A stretch of 64,000 bases of DNA from Streptomyces wedmorensis (lineage in GTDB: Bacteria; Actinomycetota; Actinomycetes; Streptomycetales; Streptomycetaceae). The DNA is taken from the NCBI RefSeq assembly GCF_000716445.1, contig NZ_JNWK01000044.1, forward strand, positions 62,001-126,000, given 5' to 3'. The notes under the pieces are model-generated. The model had not been told where the DNA came from. It did no database searches and worked only from the letters and a program-made list of their open reading frames with translations. Positions 8,517 to 16,838 of this stretch are shown piece after piece. Position numbers and translations under genes: made by a program. Position 1 is the first letter of the stretch, and each line of letters begins with the position of its first letter.

Positions 8517-11105
8517 ATGACCGCATCGACCCCGAACCCCGCGGACTCCGGCGCGGCCGCCTCCCGTGACGCGGCCCGCACCGCGAGACGCCTCACCGAC
8601 GGCGCCCTCCCCCGCACCTCCCCACCTCCGACGCCCCATGCTCCTGCCGGGCCTGCGGCTCGGCCCAGTGCCGATGCGGATGCCGATGTCGGTGTCGGTA
8701 TCGGTGCCAGTGCCAGTGCCAGTGCCAGTGCCAGTGCCGGGGCCGAGGCCGAGGCCGCGGGCGGGGCCGTGTCCCCGCCGTCCGGCGATGCCGCCGGACC
8801 CGCCGCCTCGACACCCCACAGCACCCCCGCGGCCGCGACTCCCACACCCGACGCCCCCGCTACGGCCGTGACCCCCGCGCCCGTCGGCGCCGCCGAGACC
8901 GCGCCCGCGCCGTCGCCGTCCGTGTCTGCACTTGCCCCTTCCTCCACCTCTACCCCTGCCTCTGTGTCTCAGGGCGTCGGGACGGGCGCTGCGGCGTCGG
9001 TGGCCGCGCTCGTCCCTCAGGGCGTCACGGAGGCAGGGGTCCCGGCGTCCGGTGTCGCCGGGACCGCGGGCACCACGGTGGCGATGGCAGCGACGACGGC
9101 GGCTCCGCGGGCCGAGGACCGTCCGCCCGCTCCGGGGACCGCGGGCTCGCCGCTCCCCGGAGCCGCGGCGCGAGAGGGACTTGCTGCCCGGCGGGTCTCG
9201 GAGACGGGGACTGCCTTCCGTGCGCCGGAGGGGCCGAAGGCCGCCGCCGAGGCGGCTGGGCCCGTCACGGCGCCGGTGGTGTCCGGCGCGGCCGGGCGGA
9301 TGGGCGGTACGGCGCCCGGGCCGGTCGCCGGGCCGGGTACCGGAGGGTCCGGGCGCAAGACGGCAGAGGCGTTCGCGTCCGCTGCCGTGCGGACCGGCGG
9401 CTCGCCGGCGATCCCGGTGGCAGGTACCACCATGGACCCCACCACAGGCACCGCCATCACCGTCACCAAGCCCCACACCCTCACGAAGGCAAGCGGCAGC
9501 ACCCCCATCGCCGCCAAGTCCGGCGGCATCACCTCCATCGCCGCCAAGGCGAGCGGCAGCACCCCTATCGCGGCCAAGTCCGGCGGCATCACCTCCATCG
9601 CCGCCAAGGCGGGCGGCAGCACCCCTATCGCGGCCAAGTCCGGCGGCATCACCTCCATCGCCGCCAAGGCGAGCGGCAGCACCCCCATCGCCGCCAAGTC
9701 CGGCGGCGACACCGACACCGGCATCGCTCCCGCTCCCCACTCCCCGGCCCCCCTCGACGACCGTCTGCCCGACTTCGGGTGGATCGCCGGTGCGAAGGTG
9801 GGTGTCGTGGCCGTGCCGGTGGCGGCCGTGGTGCGGGTGGCGCGGCGGAAGAACGTGATCGGGGCGGAGACGACGGGGTCGATTCCGGTGCACCTGCTGT
9901 TCAGGGACGAGCCGGAGGGCGTGGTCGCGGGGGCGATGGGTGACGACGGCGGGCCGGACACCGTGGCGATGGTCAGGCCCGTGCCGGCGAAGGGCTCGGC
10001 GTCGGCGAAGAACGGGGGGAGGCCCGCCATTCCGGCTCCGTCGAAGGTGCAGGGGTCGGTCGCGCCGCCGGCAGGGCAGGGCGGGCGGGACAAGCCGGGG
10101 AGGCGGAAGAGGGAGTCGCGCCCCGAGGCCGGGGTGGAGGTCGTGGGGAAGCCACGGCAGGCGGAGTCCGTGGCGGGGGCGAGGCCCGCGCCGACGGCGG
10201 ATCCCGGGTTGGTGGAGCGGCCGGCGCCGGTGCTGCCGGGCTGGGTCGGGGTGGTGGCGGGGGCGCTGGCGATCGTGGGGTCGGCGGGGGTGGTGTGGTG
10301 GACGGGGGCCGTGCCCGAGGAGGCGGCGCGGATGCTGCGGCTGCCGGTGCGTCCGTACAACGGGATCCATCTGGGGCAGTGGGCGCTGCTGGCGCTCGGC
10401 GTGGTGGTGACGCTGTTCGCGCTGGGCGGTCTGGGGCGGGGCCGGGTCGGCTACGCGTGGGTGCTGACGCTGTTCGGCGACTACCGGGGCACGGTGCGGC
10501 GGACGGGGCTGGTGTGGGTGAGCCCGCTGTTGCTGCGGCGCAGGGTCGACGTACGGCTCCGGCACTGGCGGAGCGAGCCGCTGTCGGCGGTGGACGCCAA
10601 GGGGACGGCCCTGGACGTGGTGGTCCTGGTGGTGTGGCGGGTTCGGGACACCGTCCGGGCGGCGCTGGGGGTCGACGGGCACGAGGAGTACCTGCGGGAG
10701 CAGGTGGAGGCGGCGATGGCACGGGTGCTGTCGCAGCTTCCGGCGGACGTGTTCCACGAGGACGCGCCGACGCTCCGGGACGCGGAGGCGGTGGGCGAGG
10801 CGCTGACGCGGATGCTGTCGGCGGAGTGCGCCCCGGTGGGCGTGGACGTGTTCTCGGTGCAGCCGACGCGGATCGAGTACGCCCCGGAGGTCGCGGCGGC
10901 GATGCAGCGGCGGCGGATCGCGGCGATCGACGCGAAGCACCGGGACAGCGTCCTGACGTCGGTGGTGGACGCGGTGGACGACGTGGTCCACCGGCTGACC
11001 AGTCGTGGTCTGGTGGAGCTGGACGACTACGAGCGCAAGGCGCTGGTCAAGGACCTGACGGTGGCGTTCTACACGGGCCGGACGGCTCCCGCCGAGGGGG
11101 CGTGA
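8517..11105 (+). CDS. SPFH/Band-7 domain membrane protein with a very long disordered N-terminus
   Basis: 862 aa; the ATG follows GAGGTGG. Residues 1 to about 560 are low-complexity Ala/Pro/Ser/Gly sequence without a fold I recognise, including an (AS)n run and four 20-residue repeats. One TM-like segment near 430 (VGVVAVPVAAVV) and two near 570-590 and 620-640 precede the SPFH domain at about 650-850 (RTGLVWVSPLLLRRRVDVRL, VVLVVWRVRDTVRAALGV, EEYLREQVEAAMARVLSQLP, GVDVFSVQPTRIEYAPEVA). SPFH proteins form membrane scaffolds and recruit proteases or wall enzymes. The neighbour upstream is a wall peptidase, so an envelope role is likely. The low-complexity N-half is much longer than in typical SPFH proteins. 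Confidence 0.8.
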   Translation: MTASTPNPADSGAAASRDAARTARRLTDGALPRTSPPPTPHAPAGPAARPSADADADVGVGIGASASASASASAGAEAEAAGGAVSPPSGDAAGPAASTPHSTPAAATPTPDAPATAVTPAPVGAAETAPAPSPSVSALAPSSTSTPASVSQGVGTGAAASVAALVPQGVTEAGVPASGVAGTAGTTVAMAATTAAPRAEDRPPAPGTAGSPLPGAAAREGLAARRVSETGTAFRAPEGPKAAAEAAGPVTAPVVSGAAGRMGGTAPGPVAGPGTGGSGRKTAEAFASAAVRTGGSPAIPVAGTTMDPTTGTAITVTKPHTLTKASGSTPIAAKSGGITSIAAKASGSTPIAAKSGGITSIAAKAGGSTPIAAKSGGITSIAAKASGSTPIAAKSGGDTDTGIAPAPHSPAPLDDRLPDFGWIAGAKVGVVAVPVAAVVRVARRKNVIGAETTGSIPVHLLFRDEPEGVVAGAMGDDGGPDTVAMVRPVPAKGSASAKNGGRPAIPAPSKVQGSVAPPAGQGGRDKPGRRKRESRPEAGVEVVGKPRQAESVAGARPAPTADPGLVERPAPVLPGWVGVVAGALAIVGSAGVVWWTGAVPEEAARMLRLPVRPYNGIHLGQWALLALGVVVTLFALGGLGRGRVGYAWVLTLFGDYRGTVRRTGLVWVSPLLLRRRVDVRLRHWRSEPLSAVDAKGTALDVVVLVVWRVRDTVRAALGVDGHEEYLREQVEAAMARVLSQLPADVFHEDAPTLRDAEAVGEALTRMLSAECAPVGVDVFSVQPTRIEYAPEVAAAMQRRRIAAIDAKHRDSVLTSVVDAVDDVVHRLTSRGLVELDDYERKALVKDLTVAFYTGRTAPAEGA
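9486..9710 (+). repeat. Four in-frame 60-bp tandem repeats inside the SPFH gene
   Basis: Units start at 9486, 9546, 9606 and 9666 (the last is cut short). Each codes for a 20-residue unit beginning KASGSTPIAAKSGG and ending in ITSIAA. Units differ mostly at synonymous sites; units 1 and 4 share codons, and 2 and 3 share codons, which suggests duplication in pairs. Confidence 0.9.
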
Positions 11106-11143
11106 GGGGATGGACATGTTCAACTTCCGTCCATACCTTGGTA

Positions 11144-11159
11144 CTTGGTCCAGACCAAA
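11144..11159. promoter_or_regulatory. DasR-responsive element (dre) before the LPMO gene
   Basis: The palindrome TTGGTC-CA-GACCAA (11145-11158) matches the known dre core TGGTCTAGACCA, with one change at the centre. It lies 74 bases before the LPMO start. DasR is the GlcNAc-responsive GntR repressor of chitin genes in Streptomyces. Confidence 0.85.
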
Positions 11160-11232
11160 TTGAGTCACCCGCAAGACCGCACGCGTGCAGCACGACCCAA
11201 CGGAACTCCCCACGTTCTCCTGGAGCGACAGC

Positions 11233-11826
11233 ATGCGCAACAAGTCAGTCGGGGCGGCGGTGGTGGCGCTCGGCGTCGCCGGCGTCACCCTCCTCGGTAC
11301 CGGCAGTGCCGGTAGCCACGGCTACACCGACTCGCCGATCAGCCGCCAGAAGCTCTGCGCCAACGGCACCGTGACCAACTGCGGCCCCATCCAGTGGGAG
11401 CCGCAGTCGGTCGAGGGCCCGAAGGGGTTCCCCGCCGCCGGTCCCGCCGACGGCAGGATCTGTTCGGCCGGGCTCACGCAGTTCGCCCAGCTCGACGACC
11501 CCCGGGGTGGCGCCTGGCCGACGACGAGCCTCACGGCGGGGCAGAGCTACAGCTTCCGCTGGCAGTTCACGGCCCGGCACCGCACCACCGACTTCAAGTA
11601 CTACATCACCAGGAACGGCTGGGACCCGACCCAGAAGCTGACCCGGGCCGCGCTCGACCCGCAGCCGTTCCTGACCGTCCCCTACAACAACCAGCAGCCG
11701 CCGGCGACCCTCTCGCACTCCGGGACCATTCCGGCGGGCAAGACGGGCCGTCACCTGATCCTGGCGGTGTGGACGATCGCGGACACCGCGAACGCGTTCT
11801 ACGCCTGCTCGGACGTCAAGTTCTGA
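11233..11826 (+). CDS. AA10 lytic polysaccharide monooxygenase (chitin-active type)
   Basis: 197 aa, the size of a single-domain secreted AA10. The signal peptide ends at SAGS, so mature His29 (HGYTDSP) becomes the N-terminal copper ligand, and His116 (FTARHRTTDF) is the second brace histidine. Other family marks are ISRQKLC, GWDPTQKL and a C-terminal TIADTANAFYACSDV. AA10 enzymes cut crystalline chitin or cellulose oxidatively outside the cell. The DasR box upstream favours chitin. GGAG precedes the ATG by about 12 bases. No carbohydrate-binding module is attached. Confidence 0.93.
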   Translation: MRNKSVGAAVVALGVAGVTLLGTGSAGSHGYTDSPISRQKLCANGTVTNCGPIQWEPQSVEGPKGFPAAGPADGRICSAGLTQFAQLDDPRGGAWPTTSLTAGQSYSFRWQFTARHRTTDFKYYITRNGWDPTQKLTRAALDPQPFLTVPYNNQQPPATLSHSGTIPAGKTGRHLILAVWTIADTANAFYACSDVKF

Positions 11827-11831
11827 CCGGT

Positions 11832-11866
11832 CGGCCGGCCGGAAGCCGTGGAGCTCCGGCCGGCCG
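11832..11866 (+). terminator. 12-bp perfect hairpin after the LPMO gene
   Basis: Arms 11832-11843 and 11855-11866 are exact GC-rich complements with an 11-base loop, starting six bases after the LPMO stop. Confidence 0.7.
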
Positions 11867-11887
11867 TCGGGTCCGGGGCGTTCAGTT

Positions 11888-11902
11888 CTGACGATACGTC
11901 AG
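11888..11902. promoter_or_regulatory. Palindromic operator overlapping the acyl-CoA synthetase promoter
   Basis: CTGACG-ATA-CGTCAG, an exact 6-bp inverted repeat, followed by a -10-like TACAGT (11904-11909) and the start ATG at 11917. The spacing suggests a near-leaderless transcript controlled by a repressor that covers the promoter. TGAC/GTCA palindromes are common targets of TetR-family regulators of acyl-CoA genes; the regulator is not in view. Confidence 0.55.
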
Positions 11903-11916
11903 TTACAGTCCGGCCC

Positions 11917-13578
11917 ATGAGGGGTGCGGACACCGTCGCGGAGCTCGTACGACGCCAGTGGGGCGACCAGCGGATCGGCCTGAGGGACGAGCACCACACC
12001 CTCACCCACCACCAGGTCGCCGCCGGCGCCGCCGCGCGGGCCGCACTGCTCGTGGACCTGATGCCGCCCGTGCCGGGGGGCGAGCCGCACCTCGGCATCC
12101 TGCTCGACAACACGCCGGAGTACCCGCTCTGGCTCAGCGCGGCGGCCCTCGCGGGGGCCGCCGTCGCCGGGATCAACCCGACCCGGCGCGGCGCCGAACT
12201 CGCCCGGGACATCCGGCACACCGCCTGCCGGGTCCTGGTCACCCAGCGCACCCACCTGCCCCTCCTCGACGGGCTCCCGCTGCCCGGCGTGCGCATCCTG
12301 GTGACCGACACCGACGCCTACCGGGAACTCCTCGCCCCCTACGCCGGCGCCCGCCCGGGAGACGCGACCCTCGGTCCCGTACGCCCCGACAGCCGCTTCC
12401 TGCTCTCCTTCACCTCCGGCTCGACGGGGGCGCCCAAGGCCGCCCTGTGCAGCCAGGGGCGGCTGGCGGCCGCCGGAGCCTCCCTCGTCTCCCACTTCGG
12501 GGTCGGCCGGGACGACGTCCACTACGTCTGCATGCCGATGTTCCACGGCAACGCCGTCATCGCCGACTGGGCGCCCGCGCTCACGGCCGGCGCCGGGGTC
12601 GCGCTGCGGGCCCGCTTCTCCGCCTCCCGCTTCCTGCCGGACGTACGCCGCTTCGGCGCCACCTACTTCACCTACGTCGGCCGGGCCGTCCAGTACCTGC
12701 TCGCCACCCCGCCCGCCCCCGACGACCGCACGCACCCGCTCCGCCTCGGCTTCGGCACCGAGGCGGGGGCGGTGGACGCGGCCCGCTTCCGGGAGCGCTT
12801 CGGGGTCCCGCTCGTGGAGGGGTACGGCTCCTCCGAGGGCGGCGCGGCGATCCAGCGGACCCCCGACACCCCGACGGGCGCGATCGGCCGGGCGGCGCCG
12901 GGCGACGACCTCGCCGTCATCGACGCCGAGACCGGCGAGGTCTGCGCCCCGGCCCGCTTCTCGCCCACCGGCCGGCTCCTCAACGCCTCCGAGGCCGTCG
13001 GCGAACTCGTCAACCGCGGCCGCTCGCCCTTCGAGGGCTACTGGCGCAACCCCGAGGCGGAGGCGGCCCGGCTGCGCGGCGGCTGGTACTGGACGGGCGA
13101 CCTCTTCTACCGGGACGCCGACGGCTTCCTCTACTTCGCGGGCCGCACCGACGACCGGCTGCGGGTCGACAGCGAGAACCTCGCGGCGGCGATGATCGAG
13201 CACATCCTCGCCCGCTGGGACCGGGCCGCGGGAGTCGCCGTCTACGCCGTGCCCGACCCGGTCGCGGGAGACCAGGTCATGGCGGCGATCGCGCTGCGCG
13301 AGGGCGCCGCCTTCGACCCGGCGGCCTTCGCGGCCTTCCTCGCCGCGCAGGCGGACCTCGGAACCAAGATGCCGCCGCGCTTCGTCCGCGTGATGCGCGA
13401 GCTTCCCCTCACCGCCACCAACAAGATCCACCGGGTGGCGCTGCGGCGGGCCGCGTTCCGCTGCGAGGACCCGGTCTGGTGGCGGCCGACGCCCAGCGCT
13501 CCGTACGAGCGCCTGACGCCGGCGGCGACGTCCGCGCTCCTGACGGAATACACGACCCACGGCCGCACTCCGCCATAG
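11917..13578 (+). CDS. AMP-forming acyl-CoA synthetase/ligase
   Basis: 553 aa, typical ANL-superfamily length. The AMP-binding motif FTSGSTGAPKAA is near residue 168, the A5-type motif EGYGSSEGG near 305, and the YWTGDLFYRDADGFLYFAGRTDDRLRV hinge near 390. A C-terminal lysine loop (TATNKIHR) lies near 510. It activates a carboxylic acid to its CoA ester in the cytoplasm; FadD-like chain length cannot be told. The ATG at 11917 was chosen because an upstream in-frame start would run through the palindromic operator. Confidence 0.88.
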   Translation: MRGADTVAELVRRQWGDQRIGLRDEHHTLTHHQVAAGAAARAALLVDLMPPVPGGEPHLGILLDNTPEYPLWLSAAALAGAAVAGINPTRRGAELARDIRHTACRVLVTQRTHLPLLDGLPLPGVRILVTDTDAYRELLAPYAGARPGDATLGPVRPDSRFLLSFTSGSTGAPKAALCSQGRLAAAGASLVSHFGVGRDDVHYVCMPMFHGNAVIADWAPALTAGAGVALRARFSASRFLPDVRRFGATYFTYVGRAVQYLLATPPAPDDRTHPLRLGFGTEAGAVDAARFRERFGVPLVEGYGSSEGGAAIQRTPDTPTGAIGRAAPGDDLAVIDAETGEVCAPARFSPTGRLLNASEAVGELVNRGRSPFEGYWRNPEAEAARLRGGWYWTGDLFYRDADGFLYFAGRTDDRLRVDSENLAAAMIEHILARWDRAAGVAVYAVPDPVAGDQVMAAIALREGAAFDPAAFAAFLAAQADLGTKMPPRFVRVMRELPLTATNKIHRVALRRAAFRCEDPVWWRPTPSAPYERLTPAATSALLTEYTTHGRTPP

Positions 13579-13593
13579 CCGACACCCCCGCCC

Positions 13594-13664
13594 GTGCTCC
13601 CACCCGGCAGGCCTGCGCCCACCGCCGCGCGTGCTCCCACCCGGCAGGCCTGCGCCCACCGCCG
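13594..13664. repeat. Tandem 34-bp direct repeat abutting the palindromic element
   Basis: Units 13594-13627 and 13631-13664 are identical and start GTGCTCCCACCCGGC. They are spaced by three bases, and the second ends directly at the left arm of the palindromic element. Confidence 0.9.
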
Positions 13665-13867
13665 TGTGGGCAATCGTCCCGCAGGGCGGGACGGGTGGGC
13701 ACACGGGACGGCGCGCCTTGGCGGCGCCTCCGCGTTCCGTGCCCTGACCCGCACTCCAGTGACGGCGCACATCCGGTGCGGGTTCAGGCGCTGAAGCCTC
13801 TGGCGCCGGCAAGGGCGCCGTTCCGTTGCGCCCACCCGTCCCGCCCCTTGCGGAACGCCTGCCCACA
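13665..13867. repeat. 203-bp imperfect-palindrome element, copy 2 (MITE-like)
   Basis: Left arm 13665-13703 and right arm 13827-13867 are inverted relatives with an internal small palindrome. Arms and core match copy 1 (5335-5534) along the whole length with scattered substitutions and short indels. It sits in an intergenic space, as copy 1 does. Confidence 0.85.
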
Positions 13868-13950
13868 ACGGGGGGTGGGCCCAGCCATACCCCCGGTCCG
13901 CCCGGTAGGGCCATCGTGCTGCGCCCGCCCGCGCCCTAGCGTTGGCGCCC

Positions 13951-15255
13951 ATGGAACCCCGTACGTGCTGGCAGGCACTCACCCGGACGCGCTTCCCGCT
14001 CGGCTCGTGGCCCTGGAGGGCCGCGGGATACCTGGCGAGCGGCGGGATCGTCGGAGCCGCGGTGTGCCTGGTGTACCTGGTGCTCGGGGTGTTCTCGCTG
14101 TTCGTGGTCGGGCTGCCGCTGCTGCTGCTGTCCGGGCCCGCCCTCGGCGGCGTCGAACGCCGCCGGCTGCGGCTGGTGGACCGGGACCCGGCACCCGACC
14201 CGCACCGGGTCCCCGCCGCGCCGGGCCTCGCCGCGTGGCTGCGGGTCAGGGCGGGGGAGCAGGCGACCTGGCGGGAGCTCGCGTACGGGCTGCTGCTCGC
14301 GACCGTGCTGTGGCCGCTCGACCTGCTCGCGCTCGCCGTCGGCGTCGGCCTGCCCGTCGCCCTCCTCGGCGCGCCCGTCCGGCTGGCCGTGGACGGCCAG
14401 GAGACGAAGGTCGTCAAGGCGTACCTGGTGACGTCCTACCCGGAGGCCTTCGCCGCCGCGCTCCTCGGCGCGGTCCTGCTCGTGGTCCTGGCCTACCCGC
14501 TCGCCGCCGTCGCGGGGGCCCGCGCGGCCCTGGCCCGGGCCCTGCTCACGCCCCGGGAGGGCGACGGGGGCGGCGCCATCGGGGAGGTCATCGCGTCGCG
14601 GGCCCGGCTGGTGGACGCCTTCGAGGCCGAGCGGCGGCGGATCGAGCGGGACCTGCACGACGGGGCGCAGCAGCGCCTGGTCGCGCTGACCATGACCCTG
14701 GGCCTGGCGCGTCTTGACGCCCCGGCCGGCGGCCCGCTGGCCGAGCAGCTGGCGAAGGCCCACGCGGAGGCGGGGCGGGTGCTGACCGAGCTGCGGGAGC
14801 TGATCCACGGCATCCATCCGCAGGTCCTGGCGGACTACGGGCTCGGGCCGGCGATCGTCGACGCCGCGGACCGGTCCGCCGTGCCGGTGGACACCGACGT
14901 GGAGCTGCCGAGGCTGCCGACGAGCGTGGAGAGCGCCGGGTACTTCGCCGTCTGCGAGGCGCTCGCCAACATCGGCAAGCACAGCGGGGCGACCCGGGCG
15001 GCGGTCACCGCCCGGCATGCCGACGGCGTGCTGCGGCTGGCCGTCGAGGACGACGGGCGGGGCGCGGCGGATCCGGCCCGGGGGAGCGGGCTCACCGGAC
15101 TCGCCGACCGGATCGCCGTCCTCGATGGCACACTGACGATCATGAGCCCGCCGGGCGGGCCGACCGTCCTGCGAGTGGAGATCCCGTGTCCCGCACTGCC
15201 CGAAAGCTCCGCGTCGTCCTCGCCGAGGACAGCGTCCTCCTCCGGGAGGGGCTGA
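13951..15255 (+). CDS. Two-component sensor histidine kinase, NarL-partner (HisKA_3) type
   Basis: 434 aa. The N-terminal half is a membrane sensor with about four to five hydrophobic helices (near 25-60, 110-140 and 160-190). The dimerisation/phospho-acceptor region reads ERRRIERDLHDGAQQRL with the His near residue 235. The HATPase has VCEALANIGKHSGAT (N box) and VEDDGRG then GSGLTGLADR (G boxes). It overlaps the response regulator gene by 70 bases, so the pair is translationally coupled. The signal is unknown; no catabolic or stress gene is in the same unit. Confidence 0.9.
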   Translation: MEPRTCWQALTRTRFPLGSWPWRAAGYLASGGIVGAAVCLVYLVLGVFSLFVVGLPLLLLSGPALGGVERRRLRLVDRDPAPDPHRVPAAPGLAAWLRVRAGEQATWRELAYGLLLATVLWPLDLLALAVGVGLPVALLGAPVRLAVDGQETKVVKAYLVTSYPEAFAAALLGAVLLVVLAYPLAAVAGARAALARALLTPREGDGGGAIGEVIASRARLVDAFEAERRRIERDLHDGAQQRLVALTMTLGLARLDAPAGGPLAEQLAKAHAEAGRVLTELRELIHGIHPQVLADYGLGPAIVDAADRSAVPVDTDVELPRLPTSVESAGYFAVCEALANIGKHSGATRAAVTARHADGVLRLAVEDDGRGAADPARGSGLTGLADRIAVLDGTLTIMSPPGGPTVLRVEIPCPALPESSASSSPRTASSSGRG

Positions 15256-15848
15256 TCGGCCTCCTGGCCCGGTTCGGCCACGAGGTCGTCGCCGCCGTCG
15301 GCGACGCGGACGGGCTGCGCGAGGCGGTCGCCGCCCACGACCCGGACGTCGTCGTCACCGACGTGCGGATGCCGCCCGGCTTCCAGGACGAGGGGCTGCG
15401 TGCCGCGGTCGCGCTCCGGGCCGGGCGGCCCGGTCTGCCGGTGCTCGTCCTCAGCCAGTACGTGCAGCGCAGCTACGCCGCCGACCTGCTCGACACGGGC
15501 GACGGCACCGGCGTCGGCTACCTGCTCAAGGACCGGGTGGGGCAGGTCGAGGAGTTCCTGGACGCCCTGGCCCGGGTCGCGGACGGCGGCACGGTCGTCG
15601 ACCCCGAGGTCGTCCGGCAGCTGCTGCGCCGGCACCGGGACCCCCTGGACGCGCTCACCCCGCGCGAGCGGGAGGTCCTCGGCCTGGTCGCGGAGGGCCA
15701 CTCCAACGGGGCGATCGCCCGCCGCCTGGTCGTGACCGAGGCCGCGGTCGGCAAGCACATCGGCAACATCCTGGCGAAGCTGGACCTGCCTCCGGCCGAG
15801 GACACCCACCGCCGCGTCCTCGCCGTCCTGACGTACCTCCGCGCCTGA
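15186..15848 (+). CDS. NarL/LuxR-family response regulator
   Basis: 220 aa from a GTG inside the kinase gene. The receiver domain carries the acidic pair (VVLAEDSVLLREG), the phospho-acceptor Asp in VVTDVRMPPG, and Lys in YLLKDRVG. The C-terminal LuxR-type HTH reads LTPREREVLGLVAEGHSNGAIARRL ... EAAVGKHIGNILAKLDLP. It should bind DNA when phosphorylated by the kinase encoded just upstream. Confidence 0.93.
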   Translation: MSRTARKLRVVLAEDSVLLREGLIGLLARFGHEVVAAVGDADGLREAVAAHDPDVVVTDVRMPPGFQDEGLRAAVALRAGRPGLPVLVLSQYVQRSYAADLLDTGDGTGVGYLLKDRVGQVEEFLDALARVADGGTVVDPEVVRQLLRRHRDPLDALTPREREVLGLVAEGHSNGAIARRLVVTEAAVGKHIGNILAKLDLPPAEDTHRRVLAVLTYLRA

Positions 15849-15853
15849 CGCCC

Positions 15854-15882
15854 GCCCGGGGGCCCGCGCAGGGCCCCCGGGC
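15854..15882 (+). terminator. 12-bp GC hairpin after the response regulator
   Basis: Arms 15854-15865 and 15871-15882 are exact complements with a 5-base loop, five bases after the stop codon. Confidence 0.75.
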
Positions 15883-15888
15883 ACGACA

Positions 15889-15922
15889 AGAAGGCCCCCT
15901 CGCTTGCGCGAGGGGGCCTTCT
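15889..15922. terminator. 15-bp hairpin between response regulator and tRNA-Lys
   Basis: Arms 15889-15903 and 15908-15922 pair fully around TTGC. It lies directly 3' of the tRNA on the - strand and can also back up the preceding hairpin on the + strand. Confidence 0.8.
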
Positions 15923-15929
15923 CTGTCTG

Positions 15930-16003
15930 TGCGCCGCCAGGGACTCGAACCCCGGACCCGCTGATTAAGAGTCAGCTGCTCTAACCAACTGAGCTAGCGG
16001 CGC
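15930..16003 (-). tRNA. tRNA-Lys (anticodon CTT), copy 2
   Basis: Identical over all 74 bases to copies 1 and 3, with the same CTGCTGAC flank on the 5' side. Full cloverleaf, CCA not encoded. Confidence 0.97.
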
Positions 16004-16024
16004 CTGCTGACAGAGAAAATACTA

Positions 16025-16066
16025 CCTGGTCCCGAGGGGTGCTTCCGACCACCCCGCGGGACCGGG
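16025..16066 (-). terminator. Terminator of the IclR gene
   Basis: Arms 16025-16041 and 16050-16066 pair with one mismatch and one G-T pair. On the - strand it is followed by a TATTTTC stretch, so it looks like a classical intrinsic terminator for the gene read leftward. Confidence 0.65.
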
Positions 16067-16079
16067 TTTCTCCGTGTCC

Positions 16080-16838
16080 TCAGATCGCCAGGGAGAGCAC
16101 CACCGGAGCGGCCCTGCGGTTGAGCGTGTCGGCCGCGGCGCGGAGCCGGTGGGCGTGCTCGATCGGGAGGGAGAGGGCCAGGCAGCCGACGGCCGAGCCC
16201 GCCGTGAGCGGGACGGCGGCGCAGACCGTGCCGACCGCGTACTCCTGGAGGTCGAGGACGGGGACGGTCGCCGGCTGGCTGTCGAGCTTCGAGAAGAGGA
16301 TCCGCTCGCTGGTGATCGTCCTGGAGGTCAGCCGGGCGATCTTGTGCCGGGAGAGGTGGTCCCGCCGGCCGTTCTGGTCGAGCTGGGTGAGCAGGCACTT
16401 GCCGACCGTGCTGGCGTGCGCGGCCGAGCGGAAGTCGACCCACTCGTTGACTTTGGGCGTGCGAGGGCCGTCGGCGAACTGGGTGATCTTCACTTCGCCG
16501 TCGATGTATCTGCTGATGTAGACCGCGGCACCGACGGAGTCGCGCAGTTCGGTCAGGGTCTCCTGGAGTTTCGCCTCCAGGGCCTCGCGGCGGGTCAAGC
16601 CGGAGCCGAGGAGGACGAGGGAGTCCCCGATCACGTACGCGCCGTCGGCCACCTGCTCGACGTACCCCTCACGCCGGAGCATGAGGAGCAGTGAGGACAG
16701 GTGGGCCACGGGCAGGCCGGTCTCGCGCGCGATCTGGACGTCCGTCACTCCGCCACCGTGCCGTGACACCGTCTCGAGGACGCGCAGGGCGTATTGCACC
16801 GAGTGGAACGGCGCGGTGGGCTCGGGCTTCAGCGCCAC
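16080..16838 (-). CDS. IclR-family transcriptional regulator
   Basis: 252 aa. The N-terminal winged HTH is at about 12-75 (SVQYALRVLETVSRHGGGVTDVQIARETGLPVAHLSSLLLMLRREGYV). The effector domain carries the usual IclR features (AAHASTVGKCLLTQL, then LDLQEYAVGTVCAAVPL and a C-terminal IEHAHRLRAAADTL helix). The gene is monocistronic, divergent from the flavin monooxygenase across a 428-base gap. The effector and targets are not evident. Confidence 0.92.
   Translation of the reverse strand: MALKPEPTAPFHSVQYALRVLETVSRHGGGVTDVQIARETGLPVAHLSSLLLMLRREGYVEQVADGAYVIGDSLVLLGSGLTRREALEAKLQETLTELRDSVGAAVYISRYIDGEVKITQFADGPRTPKVNEWVDFRSAAHASTVGKCLLTQLDQNGRRDHLSRHKIARLTSRTITSERILFSKLDSQPATVPVLDLQEYAVGTVCAAVPLTAGSAVGCLALSLPIEHAHRLRAAADTLNRRAAPVVLSLAI

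Larger units (their letters stand above)
13579..13950. other. Intergenic region holding tandem repeats and the second palindromic element
   Basis: No gene. It contains two 34-bp direct repeats (13594-13664), the 203-bp palindromic element (13665-13867) and about 80 bases of promoter space before the histidine kinase. No clear ribosome site precedes the kinase ATG. Confidence 0.7.

Noticed and set aside
9486..9710. Regular 60-bp repeats as a CRISPR array
   Set aside because: The repeats are contiguous with no spacers, in frame, and inside a coding gene.
8451..11288. A 945-residue antisense frame over the SPFH gene
   Set aside because: Arg/His/Gly-rich shadow of the coding strand; the + strand has the SPFH motifs and a good ribosome site.
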